Positions 1 to 8,722 of a DNA stretch of 15,790 nucleotides are shown piece after piece. This DNA is from Brachionus koreanus. Lineage: Eukaryota; Rotifera; Eurotatoria; Ploima; Brachionidae. Position 1 is the stretch's first letter, and each line of letters begins with the position of its first letter. The stretch lies in contig PJRA01000498.1 in the NCBI GenBank assembly GCA_016987375.1, positions 1 through 15,790 of the forward strand, written 5' to 3'. The notes beneath the pieces are model-generated. The model had not been told where the DNA came from, did no database searches, and saw nothing but the letters and a program-made list of their open reading frames with translations. A program made the translations under genes and the position numbers.

Positions 1-580
1 TTTAATATGTGCAAAAACTCTGCAGCTATGCAAAACTCTATATGCATTGCGAAATTATCAAAATTAAATTGCAAACTTTTTGCACACTCTGGTTTAGTGT
101 GATACAAACTATGTATCAACTGATACAATTTGCAGAACAAGTTTTAGAGTCAAACTAAAAAAGTTATTTCAATTTAGAATTTTTGTTTTTGTTTTTTTGT
201 ACCAAAATTCACATAGCCGTAGTTTTCTTTAAATAAAAGTTGGCTATTAAGATATTGAGTGGTATCAGAATCGTTGTATTATTCAACAATTTGCTTTGAT
301 CACAAATATGCTGATTTTCTTAATAAATTTTATTTTTAAAGCTTTATGCTATTATTTCATTTTTCACTTGAAGTACACTTGCTGAAGAAGGAGTTAAAAT
401 ATTTTAAAAGAATTTTTTTTATCTCAAAATGCCCTTACTTATTTAATTAAATGTTGAATAGTAAAAAAAAAATATCTTCGGTGTTAGAGGGTTGACAAAT
501 AAAAAAGATGAATTTTTTATCTAAGAAATTATTTATCTGGAGTAAAATCTTGGATTTTTAACAATTTTTTATTAATTAAG
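1..580 (+). other. Partial intron upstream of the first visible dynein exon
   Basis: I recognise no coding sequence here. The stretch is AT-rich and ends in a T-rich tract followed by AG at 579-580, which is the likely splice acceptor for the exon that begins at 581. The first 150 bases contain scattered TGCAAAACTCT/CTGCAG-like words that recall the fold-back element at 12427-12615, but I could not align them convincingly. The preceding dynein exon must lie outside the window. Confidence 0.6.
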
Positions 581-1422
581 TATCAAGAAGATTACAATTT
601 ACAATACAATAAAGATGTGAGAATGGTATTTTTTATGGACGCAATGGAGCATATAGCTCGTATAAGCCGCATGATCCGTCAAGATAGAGGAAATGCACTT
701 TTGGTGGGCGTAGGCGGCACAGGCAAGCAGTCATTGACTCGTCTGGCATCGCATATATGCGGCTACAAGTGTTTTCAAATAGAATTATCACGTGGCTACA
801 ACTATAATTCGTTTCACGATGATTTGAAAAAGTTGTACGAACAAGCCGGTGTTAAAAACGAAAATACTGTATTTTTGTTCACCGACACTCAAATAGTAGT
901 CGAAGAGTTTCTAGAGGACATTAACAACATATTGAATAGTGGAGAAGTGCCGAATTTGTTTGAACCCGATGAATACGAACGTATGGTCAGTGGCACACGA
1001 CCAGCAGCCAAAGATGCCGGCATACCTGAAGGTGACCGAGATGCCATATTCAACTTTTTTATCAATAGAGTTCGCAATAACTTACATGTGGTCTTGTGTA
1101 TGAGTCCAGTTGGAGACGCGTTCAGGTCTCGATGCCGAATGTTTCCTTCATTGGTCAATTGTTGCACCATTGACTGGTTTACTGAGTGGCCCAGCGACGC
1201 TTTGTTGTCTGTGGCCTCATCTGCTTTCTCCAAAGTTGAGTGGCCTAATGGACAAGATTATTTGGTCAACGCTCTATCAAATATGTGCGTTGAGATTCAC
1301 ACAAGCGTGTCTGCAATGGCAAAGCGTTTCTACGAAGAATTAAGACGATATTACTACACAACTCCCACTTCATATTTAGAGCTTATCAATCTTTACCTTA
1401 AAATGCTTGGCGACAAGAAAAA
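581..1422 (+). CDS. DNAH6: Dynein axonemal heavy chain 6, exon encoding AAA4
   Basis: This is an internal exon of an axonemal inner-arm dynein heavy chain, the ATP-driven motor that slides doublet microtubules in cilia and flagella. It encodes the AAA4 module. The P-loop GVGGTGKQS lies at 707-733, followed by [20 protein letters not shown]. The Walker B region has [14 protein letters not shown], then [10 protein letters not shown]. The late-module signature runs [17 protein letters not shown] and [10 protein letters not shown]. The GTGKQS form of the P-loop and the wording around it match DNAH6 better than the GSGRQS of the DNAH3/7/12 group. The reading frame is open back to the acceptor AG at 579-580, giving YQEDYNLQY before VRMVFFMDA; AGs a few bases downstream are alternatives. 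The donor AA|GTAATT at 1423 leaves two bases of a codon, which the next exon completes. A GTG at 617 is an internal valine codon and not a start. The paralogue call is from memory of the family. Confidence 0.9.
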
Positions 1423-1613
1423 GTAATTAATTTTGTTTAATTCTTATTTGAGAAAATATATTAGTTATGTTAGAACTACTTTCGAATTGAGTCTATAAAG
1501 AACTCAATTTCATGTGTTTTATTTTTATATCAGCTTTTTTTAAATTAAATTTTTTTAGTTTTAATTCCATATTACTTTAAATAAAACATGTTTTTGAAAT
1601 CACAATGATTCAC

Positions 1614-1659
1614 GGTTAACTCGACCTCGCCGGGACTTGAGAAAAAGTCAGAGTTAACC
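1614..1659. repeat. GC-richer inverted repeat (hairpin)
   Basis: The arms GGTTAACTCGAC (1614-1625) and GTCAGAGTTAACC (1647-1659) are complementary except for one bulged base. They enclose a 21-nt loop containing CCTCGCCGGG. The patch stands out for its CpG and GC content in an AT-rich intron. GGTTAACTCGA words with a following CGCCGGGACTT recall the ends of pogo/Tigger-type transposons. That link is an inference from resemblance only, and I saw no transposase or target duplication. Confidence 0.55.
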
Positions 1660-1857
1660 ATAACATGGCAAAATAACAAAAAAAAATAACAATTTTTTTC
1701 TTTATTTTAATGAGATTTAAAGAACTATAAAATTAAGAAGATTAACGATTAAAGGAAATGAACAAATTAGAGAAAAAAAAATAGATTTCTCTGAATAGCT
1801 CTGTAACGCTATCAATCAGTCTTCTTTTTAGTTACTAGCTTCTGTTTCTCCAAAGTA

Positions 1858-1861
1858 TATC
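1858..1861. repeat. Left TATC target-site duplication
   Basis: TATC directly abuts the TGTCATGCGC terminus and matches the TATC that directly follows the GCGCATGACA terminus at 2541-2544. It defines the insertion boundary of the Ginger-like element. Confidence 0.75.
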
Positions 1862-2540
1862 TGTCATGCGCATTAAGTGAAGATATTTATTTAATCTAAA
1901 TGAAATCATTTTAAGCTAAATTATATACAAATTTTTTATTTATCGTAAATTTAAACTTTAAAATTTTAATATTTTTTCTTTACAAATTTGAAATTTATTT
2001 CTTGTATGCCACCCGGCAATAATACCATATTTGGTAGCTAATTGATATGTCATATGTGCGGTATTAAATTTTGTAATATATGCTAAAACATTAACTAAAT
2101 CTGCCAGACTCCTATCAACATCAGGGACAGGTACTTGAATCGTGTCTCCGATTTTAGCCGCTTCTAATTTGTGAATATGTTGATTAAGCATTTTATCTGC
2201 AAAAATCTCCATATTTTCTGAGCAAGTAGCTTCTATGTCAGAAATTTTAATTGCGTTAGCTTCAGATCTACCTATCTTATTTAAAGGTTCCTCATCCTCA
2301 GTATCTTCTTCTATTATTTCTTTTCTGACTTTTCTTTTTGGTCCTTTTCTCCTAACTTCCTTAACTTGATTACTGATAATATTTTTTTTTCATTTATGCT
2401 AAGTTTGCATATTTAGCTAAAATTGGTAGTACATTTAAGTTAAATAAATGTCCGAAAATTTTATTTTTTCTATTTTACTTAAAGTGATATTTTTTTAATC
2501 ATTTAGCTTAAATAAATAGCTTCACTTAATGCGCATGACA
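1862..2540 (-). mobile_element. Ginger-like DNA transposon, internally deleted, complete ends
   Basis: The element is 679 bp. Its terminal inverted repeats are 42 bp with two mismatches, at 1862-1903 and 2499-2540. They start TGTCATGCGCATTAAGTGAA and end with the complement, so the termini are TGT...ACA. Direct 4-bp duplications TATC sit at 1858-1861 and 2541-2544. TGT...ACA termini with a 4-bp duplication fit the Ginger group of cut-and-paste transposons, whose integrase-like transposases relate to gypsy integrases. The interior keeps an open frame on the minus strand that matches the C-terminal end of KRBA2/SCAND3-type integrases, but there is no room for a DDE catalytic core. It is therefore a non-autonomous derivative. 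The ends and duplication are read directly; the superfamily name is an inference. Confidence 0.8.
1958..2389 (-). pseudogene. C-terminal fragment of Ginger/KRBA2-type integrase
   Basis: An open frame of 143 codons runs on the minus strand inside the Ginger-like element. It is bounded upstream by an in-frame TGA and ends at a TAA at 1958-1960. Its first part is basic (RRKGPKRKVRK, nuclear-localisation-like), then acidic (EEDTEDEE). The diagnostic part is GDTIQVPVPDVDRSLADLVN, followed by an ATKYGIIAGWHTRNKFQICK stretch. This matches the 'GD.V.VPIP.VDRG..D.RN...Y....G.L...YSRNQF..C' pattern at the C-terminus of integrases of the KRBA2/SCAND3 group, which in invertebrate genomes are mostly transposon proteins. 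The DDE core, zinc-binding N-terminus and start are missing, so it cannot encode an active transposase. The intact frame suggests recent origin or slow decay. I call it a fragment, not a host gene. Confidence 0.65.
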
Positions 2541-2544
2541 TATC
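2541..2544. repeat. Right TATC target-site duplication
   Basis: TATC directly follows the right terminus and is the partner of 1858-1861. Removing the element and one TATC restores a continuous flanking sequence. Confidence 0.75.
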
Positions 2545-2747
2545 CATTCATCAACTTTATCTCTATCATTTCTGTACAATATAGACACACTGTCAACTTT
2601 GAACTTTTTGATTCTTTAAATCTAAATCATTCATTTTCTTCCAAAGCATCGTCATGTATCAATGTTTTAGATTAGGTAAAAATTTCTTGTAGCTTCTATT
2701 TTTTTTAAGTTATTTTTGTTAAAAATATATTTAATTGCTTAATTTTT

Positions 2748-2937
2748 GGCAAAATGAAAATAATTTTACATTTTTACGTTTTCATATTTTTAGATTTTTT
2801 GTGCAATATTTAAGAAATTTTTTAATTTTTTTTTGTTTACCAAATAATTTGAAGGAGTTTTTTTAATTTTCTGAAAAATTGCACAAAAAATTTAAAAATA
2901 TGAAAATCTAAAATTGTAAAATTATTTTCATTTTGCC
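2748..2937. mobile_element. Fold-back MITE, copy 1 (190 bp)
   Basis: The element is almost wholly palindromic. Its left arm starts GGCAAAATGAAAATAATTTT and its right arm ends with the exact complement. The arms stay paired with a few mismatches for roughly 75 bp, through a shared TTTTTTGTGCAAT block. They enclose a short loop with TTTGTTTACCAAATAATTTG. The 8-bp direct repeat TAATTTTT flanks both sides (2740-2747 and 2938-2945). An 8-bp duplication points to a hAT, P or Merlin type of transposase for mobilisation; the GG terminus would suit Merlin. No coding capacity is visible. The flanks are AT-rich, so the duplication alone is weak evidence. It is supported by copy 2 at 15145-15306. Confidence 0.8.
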
Positions 2938-3206
2938 TAATTTTTTTATCATGTTCATATAATTGGTGTGCAACTGAGTGACTTTAAACTGCGAGCTAAG
3001 CTAATAATAAGTTTCACAGTCTAATTTATCCATTTTATAATAAAAAATAGCACATATAAAATAAGTAACTTTTTGGTCATCTGTACTGCTATTATTACCC
3101 AGTCGAAACCAGTCCCATTCCATCAGTTCGTCTTCTATTTATTATCCTAATCAAAAATTTGAAGTATGATTTTTTGAAGTAGTTAATCTCTATAGTCAAT
3201 TAGTTT

Positions 3207-3515
3207 TAGGATTAGTGTCGGAAAGAGAACGCACCCTTGTCTGACTTCTGCACACATTTTGAAACTCTCAGATTGTATTTTTTCACACCACACTTGAATT
3301 TATCGTAGAACAGTTTTATCAAATTTACTATCTTCTGTGGCAAGCCATATGGTCTTAATAAGCCCCAAAAGGCTTTTCTGTATAAGTTATCAAAAGCTTT
3401 CTTGAAGTCATTGAAGTTAAGATACAGGGAGCAATTCCATTTTAGACTCTGTTCTAAGATGTTCCTTAGTGCAAATACAGTCTATCCTCGAGTTATTTCA
3501 CTCCGATTTTGTTAG
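3207..3515 (-). pseudogene. Degenerate LINE reverse transcriptase, palm region
   Basis: Reading the minus strand from 3481 down gives an uninterrupted stretch containing TVFALRNILEQSLKW, then LYLNFNDFKKAFD, then GLPQKIVNLIKLFYDKF. These are the conserved fingers and palm motifs of non-LTR reverse transcriptases, including the first catalytic aspartate in DFKKAFD. One frameshift later, at 3245-3207, the VRQGCVLFPTLIL motif follows. Just before 3481 a stop-broken stretch occupies the place of the usual GFRPGRS motif. The FADD catalytic box is not clearly readable further on (3070-3200). Frameshifts and stops make this a dead copy. The style is that of the RTE-like 'FIDFKKAFDSV' LINEs common in invertebrates. 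It belongs with the piece at 4469-4624. Confidence 0.8.
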
Positions 3516-4185
3516 CGTTTTTGAAAACACGGACAAAAATTATGCTTAGTCCTTTTATAAATTATTTCGAAATTTTCAACTTTTTTTTTTTTCAAAATAT
3601 TCGTTTGCGTCAACTTAATTTTATACCTTTCTAAATTCGGATTACAATCTTTTACGTGCAAATTAAATTTAAATTTGTCAATCATCAACAAAATTTTTCT
3701 TTTTTTTTTCACCTAATTATTATTGATTCTATATGAAATACTGATCAAGCGACTGCGGAAGATGATGAAGAAGAGACGGTGGAAATGAAAAAGCAAAAAA
3801 CAAGAACTTAAGCTTTTGAGATGGTCGGATGTTTTGGGTTTATTCAGCTCAAAGATCTATTGGGACCTCAGAATTCATGTTCGGGTTCTTGAATAAACTA
3901 AAAAACAGACTTGAATTTTTGATTTAGCAATTGATCTAAAAAAATCAAAATTAAACTTTGAATAATATTTTTGTTAAGTTTTATGGTATATTGATCAAAA
4001 TTTTATTATCATGCTAAAATATAATATTTTTACAAATTTCTAAGAAGTTTTTTAAATGAAAAATTAAATGCAGAAAAATGTTTTTATGTTTAGAATAACA
4101 TGTTAAACGATATCCATCTATTGTGAATAATTCTGCATTCATAAATCTTTTGCAGAAACTTGCAGACATAAAAAATCAAGTTGAG

Positions 4186-4225
4186 CATTGAATGTTTACT
4201 TTGAAAACATGCTTATGCAATAAAT
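4186..4225 (+). repeat. 40-bp dispersed repeat, copy 1
   Basis: The sequence begins CATTGAATGTTTACTTTGAA and matches 8825-8864 at 36 of 40 positions in the same orientation. It lies in the insertion-like gap between the two LINE pieces. I cannot define element boundaries around it. Confidence 0.55.
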
Positions 4226-4468
4226 TTATTACTCAAAAATATTTTAAAATCTTTTTTCAATGATAACTCTTGAGCATGATCATTTTAATTTGATCATAAA
4301 CTTCAATTTGCCAGTTTTATGCCTTATTTTTTTCATTTTCTTTTCGAAAATTGAACAATTTATGAAAGTAAAAAAAATTTTTAAATTTATATTTTATACT
4401 GCAAGTATTTTTATTTGACCACACCTAATTCTATTCAAATTTCATTTTGTCAATTAAGATTGAAAAAT

Positions 4469-4624
4469 TAAACGCCAATTGTCACTAATAATTTTGTCAC
4501 CTTTCTTAGAGAGCTTGACAATCAGGCCTTGCAATATCTCTTTTGTGATGCTACCGTCAGCTTTCAGTATTTCTGTCGTTACTCCGTCAATATCTGGGGC
4601 TTTCTGTTCTTCTTTTGAAATTGG
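4469..4624 (-). pseudogene. Degenerate LINE reverse transcriptase, N-terminal fingers
   Basis: The minus strand reads PISKEEQKAPDIDGVTTEIL, then KADGSITKEILQ, then GLIVKLSKKGDKI and SDNWR, without a stop over 52 codons. This is the 'LKNGKAPGIDGIPAEILKAGG ... LIVKLPKKGD...NWRGI' region of RTE-like LINE reverse transcriptases. Roughly 15-20 residues that normally sit between EILQ and GLIVKL are missing, so a small internal deletion is likely. In an intact element this region is followed within about 150 bases by the TVFALR region. Here the gap is about 990 bases, so later DNA has been inserted between the two pieces or the copy was rearranged. The plus-strand open frame at this place is a shadow of it. 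Confidence 0.8.
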
Positions 4625-4906
4625 CCTAATAAAAACACAACAATTATTATTAAATTTTAGAAATGATATTTCTGTTACACCTATTTTCTATTTTTTTTTC
4701 TAGCAAAAAAATATAAATAGATAATAAATTTTTTAAAAAAAATTTATGAAACTTGTTCATATAGCTAAGAAAACCAAGGAAAGAAAGAGTGTAGTTTTGG
4801 CATGTGCTGTTTAAAAAAAAAATCAACAAATTTTATCAACTTTTTTCTTATTAATAAAAATATAAAAATAAATTAATTTAGAATCTAATTTTTTGAATTT
4901 TTTTAG

Positions 4907-7200
4907 AGAGATAAATACAGCTCGGTCAAGAGTAGACAATGGTTTGAAAAAATTGCTGCAAACAAATCAGGTAGTTGATACCATGCAGATAGAGTTAAAA
5001 GCACTGGAGCCAGAATTAAAACAAAAATCAGAAGATACTGCTAAGCTAATGGAAAAATTGGCAATTGATCAAGAAAAAGCAGACTCTGTGCGTAAAGTTG
5101 TGTTGGAAGACGAAGCTGTTGCCAAAGTAAAAGCCGAAGAAACAAAAGCTATAGCAGACGATGCCCAGCGCGACTTGAATCTAGCATTGCCGGCACTTGA
5201 AGCGGCCGTAAAAGCACTAGACGCTTTGGACAAAAGCGACATCACTGAAATAAAACAGTTCAATAATCCGCCTGAAATGGTACAGACTGTAATGGAAGCA
5301 GTATGCATTCTTTTGGGAGTAAAAGCCGAATGGACACAGAGCAAAACTCTTCTAGGTGATCCAAATTTTTTAAAAAATCTACTCGCATTTGACAAAGACA
5401 ACATTCCTGATGCTCGCATCAAAAAGCTAAAACCATACATAGACAATCCAAAATTTGTGCCTGAAGAAGTGGCCAAGGTAAGCAAGGCGTGCAGGTCTTT
5501 GTGTCTATGGGTACGAGCCATAGATGTCTATGCCAAAGTGGCCAAAGAAGTCGAGCCTAAGAAAGCGCGACTTAAACTGGCCAAAGACGAATTGAACGTG
5601 GTCATGTCCGAGCTTAAAATCAAACAAGACAAACTAGCTGATGTAGAAAATCAAATAAAAGAGCTACAGTCACAATATGACCATTCGGTTAGTGAGAAAA
5701 AAAAACTCGAACACAGCATACAGCAGACTTCGTCTCGTTTAAAACGAGCTTCTAAGCTAACAACTGCTTTGGCTGATGAACAAGTCAGATGGAAAGAAAG
5801 CATTGAACAATTTGACAAAGAGCTTGAACACGTGGTCGGCAACGTGTTCATATCAGCAGCATGTGTTGCCTATTTTGGCGCATTTCCAAGCAATTACAGA
5901 CAAGAATTGGTGAATAAATGGACCGAAGGCTCAAAAGCATTGAACATACCCATATCGGAGAATACAAACATAATTCAAGTATTGTCTCATCCGTTTATGG
6001 TGCGACAATGGAACACAGATGGTTTGCCAAGAGATGACTTCTCGACCGAAAACGCCATCCTAGTAACCAAAGGTCGCCGATGGCCATTGATGATAGATCC
6101 ACAAGAACAAGCTAACAGATGGATTAGAAATAAGGAAAGAGACAATTCACTCAAAATTATAAAATTGTCTGATCCTGCGTTTTTGAGAACTCTTGAAAAT
6201 TGTGTTCGTATAGGCATGCCTATACTGCTCGAGGATCTTGGCGAGCAAATTGACCCGGCCTTGGAGCCAATCCTACTCAAACAAACATTCATGTCCGGTG
6301 GCAGACTGCTTATACGTTTGGGTGACAGTGATGTCGATTATGATCAAAACTTTCGCTTTTACATGACAACTAAATTGTCCAATCCGCACTATTTGCCAGA
6401 AGTATGCATCAAAGTGACTATAATTAATTTTAGTGTGACTAAATCGGGTCTGGAAGATCAAATTTTGAGCGATGTAGTTCGTTTGGAAAGACCCGATTTG
6501 GAAGAAGAAAGAAACAAACTGATAACTAACATCAATAATGATAAAAATCAATTGAAAGCCATTGAGGACAAAATTCTTAAGATGCTGTTTGAATCAGAAG
6601 GCAATATATTGGACAATGAAGAGCTAGTGAACACATTGAATGACTCAAAGACTACTTCACAGGCTATATCGAGGCGTTTAGAAGAGGCAGAGAAAACAGA
6701 GGCCAGCATTAGTACAGCTAGAGAAAAATATCGGCCGGTGGCATCTAGAGGCTCGGTTATGTATTTTGTGGTGGCCGATTTGGGTCTTATAGATCCAATG
6801 TATCAGTTTAGTTTGAGGTATTTTACACAATTGTTCAATAGTACAATCGAAAATGCGCCCAAAGCTACCGAATTAGAAAAAAGATTGGCCATTTTGTTAA
6901 ACGAGACCACGATTAGTGTGTACACTAATGTGTCCAGAGGGTTGTTTGAGAAAGATAAGCTTGTGTTTAGTTTTATGCTGTGTGTGGAGATAATGAAGTT
7001 GGAGGGAAAAATTAAGCCCGATGAGTGGATTTTGTTTTTGAGAGGAACGGCTGGCATGGACAAAAAAAGACCGACCAAGCCTGATCTCAAATGGTTGAAT
7101 GAGTCCACATGGAACAATGTTTGTGATTTGGCGGCTAATTTGGACGTGTTTAAAAACTTGCCTGATGACATTCTCAATAAACCCATCACCATCACATTGG
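4907..7200 (+). CDS. DNAH6: Dynein axonemal heavy chain 6, exon encoding stalk, MTBD and AAA5
   Basis: This exon encodes residues 281-1046 of the visible product. The acceptor TTTTTTAG|A at 4905-4906 completes the split lysine codon, giving KKKEINTARSRVDNG. CC1 of the stalk spans about 4908-5228. The microtubule-binding tip spans about 5229-5552 (from DKSDITEIKQFNNPPEMV to CRSLCLWVRAIDVYAKV). CC2 follows to about 5850, ending in LTTALADEQVRWKESI. AAA5 follows, with RQWNTDGLPRDDFSTENAIL, GRRWPLMIDPQEQANRWIRN and LIRLGDSDVDYDQNFRFYMT. Next come SGLEDQILSDVVRLERPDLE, a charged coiled coil at about 6490-6740 (the buttress/strut of dyneins) and EKYRPVASRGSVMYFVVADL. The exon ends at ITLG, where donor G|GTAATA at 7201 leaves one base of a codon. 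Read-through past it gives an uncharacteristic tail and a stop at 7259. No frameshift or stop is seen in 2294 bases. The match to DNAH6 is strong throughout. Confidence 0.93.
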
Positions 7201-7840
7201 GTAATAATTTAAAATTGTTTAATTTAATTTTACTCCATCCAAAGTTTATTCACAATTAAAAATCTAATGCTAAATACATATAATATTGTCAAATTTTTTA
7301 ATTGAAAATTTATCAATATATTTTATTTTATTGAATAATTAAATAAGTAAATATTTTCGTTCAATCTGTACATTGTAGAGGTAAACATTTTTTAACACAC
7401 AATAGGTGAACAATTTCTATTTTCAGGTTAGATGATCTGACTTGTTCACCAAAGCTTATAAATTTTTATTCAAATATTAATAATTCAAATTTAAAAAAAA
7501 AATTTTTTGTTGTTATAAGCCTTTATTTCATGTATTTATTCAGATCTATTAGGAGCTGGTGGCTCGTGGTTATAACACAAATAATAAAGAAAATAATTTT
7601 AAATAATAACTTTAGTTGATATTGGCCACTTCTAGTCTAAAATAAACAAGAAATAATTAAGAAAATAACAACAACAAAAGAATTATACAAAAAAAAAAGT
7701 AATCAACAAATTTTTGACTTATATAGTATTTCTAATATTTTACGTATGTTAAATACTAGTGACTTGCTAACGCATGATATCATAGTATTGTACTGTGAAA
7801 CTATAGCAGACATTTATGTTGACTAGTGTCGGTCGGTTTA

Positions 7841-7945
7841 TTTTTGTAAACATAAGTCTCCTCTTAGCCTGCGGTCCTCTAATCTCTGCAAATTTAGAGC
7901 CTCAAATCTTTCTTTTAATGATATCAGTTTTTGCACGTACGGACT
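7841..7945 (-). pseudogene. LINE reverse transcriptase C-terminal remnant
   Basis: The minus strand reads SPYVQKLISLKERFEALNLQ, then RLEDRRLRGDLCLQK and a stop, over 35 codons. The motif 'ERL..L.L..LE.RRLRGDL' is typical of the region after the palm in many CR1/Jockey-like LINE proteins, where it is usually followed by VYK. A VYKNK reading appears in another frame just downstream, which suggests one frameshift. This is a different part of a LINE, and probably a different family, from the DFKKAFD pieces. It is a fragment of a dead copy. Confidence 0.65.
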
Positions 7946-8387
7946 TCAAAAAATTATATAATTTATATTATTTTTTAATTTTTGAATTTTTATTTAAAAA
8001 AAGAAATTTGTTATCTTTATTCTTATATTATGAAAATTTGTTTTTAAAATTTTTCGTCATTAAAAATTGTTTATATTTTTAAATTTTAAAATTTCAAATT
8101 TTTTTTTTAAAGCATCTTTGGATATAATTTAAAACAAAAAATATAAATTTCAATTTATTAATTCAGAAATTAAGAAATTGTGTAAACAGTTCTAAATTAC
8201 AAATGAATAAATTATTTAACTATTATAATTATCTCTAAAAATTTAAGCTTATTTAGTATTAATTTTACCTCTTTTTTTAAAAATAATATAAAATAAATTG
8301 TTAATTTCAATAAATGAATTATATTTAAATAAAAAGTCTTTGACTTGTGACTTTTAAACAACTCTGCTTATAACGTATTCCAGGTGT

Positions 8388-8391
8388 GGTC
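8388..8391. repeat. Left GGTC target-site duplication of the solo LTR
   Basis: GGTC directly abuts the LTR end TGTTAGTCTACGG and matches GGTC at 8719-8722, directly after the other end. The word is unusual in this AT-rich intron, which strengthens the call. Confidence 0.7.
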
Positions 8392-8718
8392 TGTTAGTCT
8401 ACGGAATTGGCCTGATTCCTTAGAGTAACTTCAGAGGAGATAAGTGAAGACAAAGATTGAGATTGTTTATATAAACGTTTATTTAAAATATTGTTGTAAA
8501 ATAAGAGAAAATACAAAGTCTCTTCCAACTCCCTTTTAATAAGAATCACAATGCTTATTTATACACAGTAATTAGGTCAATAATAATAAAGAAGTTAAAT
8601 CAAAATAAATTGTGAATTAAATCGGTCATAAAGATTTATGACTTATGATTTATGACTCATAAAGATATAATCTAAGAAAATTGTAAATAATATAAACGGT
8701 TATTTTCATACTGTAACA
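8392..8718 (-). mobile_element. Solo LTR of an LTR retrotransposon (327 bp)
   Basis: On the minus strand the unit starts TGTTACAGTATG and ends GACTAACA, giving a TG...CA LTR with a TGTTA/TAACA short terminal inverted repeat. The same 4 bp, GGTC on the + strand, flank both ends (8388-8391 and 8719-8722). Inside, read on the minus strand, there is a TATA box, TATAAATAAG, near 8563-8554. An AATAAA lies at 8483-8478, about 75 bases downstream, followed by a GC-richer stretch to the end. This order fits U3-R-U5 in minus orientation. No second LTR, primer-binding site or gag/pol is present, so recombination between two LTRs most likely removed the interior. A 4-bp duplication does not decide between BEL/Pao and gypsy types. 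Confidence 0.75.
8555..8563 (-). promoter_or_regulatory. Candidate LTR TATA box
   Basis: TATAAATAA on the minus strand lies inside the solo LTR, upstream of an AATAAA at 8483-8478 in the same direction. The spacing and order suit LTR transcription signals. TATA-like words are common in AT-rich DNA, so the call depends on the LTR context. Confidence 0.45.
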
Positions 8719-8722
8719 GGTC
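8719..8722. repeat. Right GGTC target-site duplication of the solo LTR
   Basis: This is the partner of 8388-8391. It follows the ACTGTAACA end of the LTR without a gap. Confidence 0.7.

Larger units (their letters stand above)
1423..4906 (+). other. DNAH6 intron (3484 bp) rich in transposon remnants
   Basis: The donor GTAATT at 1423 and the acceptor TTTTTTAG at 4899-4906 bound this intron, and the phases agree (2 + 1). It contains a short hairpin (1614-1659), a Ginger-like miniature transposon (1862-2540), a fold-back MITE (2748-2937) and two minus-strand pieces of a LINE reverse transcriptase (3207-3515 and 4469-4624). The rest is AT-rich with long A and T runs. Between the two LINE pieces, 3516-4468 holds no recognisable gene. 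It has a short GC-richer patch around 3745-3890 that I could not identify and a 40-bp repeat at 4186-4225. Confidence 0.9.

Noticed and set aside
1..150. TGCA-rich words at the window start as another copy of the 12427-12615 element
   Set aside because: They share short words only. I could not align them over more than about 15 bases.
617..619. GTG at the start of an 810-base open frame as a translation start
   Set aside because: Dynein similarity ([10 protein letters not shown]) continues upstream in the same frame to the acceptor at 580. The codon is an internal valine.
889..1233. 114-codon open frame on the minus strand
   Set aside because: It is antisense to the AAA4 exon with no recognisable content; a shadow of the coding strand.
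3512..3712. 66-codon minus-strand frame rich in Lys, Asn and Ile
   Set aside because: The composition is that of A/T runs and no motif is present.
3745..3890. GC-richer patch with an EDDEEETVEMKKQK-like reading as a possible gene fragment
   Set aside because: The acidic reading is short, stops at once, and nothing around it supports a gene. Its origin is left open.
4479..4703. 74-codon open frame on the plus strand
   Set aside because: It is the complement of the LINE reverse transcriptase fragment, which reads convincingly on the minus strand.
5069..5521. 150-codon open frame on the minus strand
   Set aside because: It lies opposite the stalk coding region. Its Ser/Ala-rich composition mirrors Lys/Glu/Ala codons of the coiled coil.
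7540..7580. GC-richer GGAGCTGGTGGCTCGTGGTTATAA patch as a possible tRNA piece
   Set aside because: I could not form acceptor, D and T stems around it, and no GGTTCRA box is present.
7816..8082. 88-codon open frame on the plus strand with a hydrophobic start
   Set aside because: Its first part is antisense to the LINE RRLRGDL fragment. The rest is Phe/Leu/Tyr-rich low complexity, so the apparent signal peptide is not credible.
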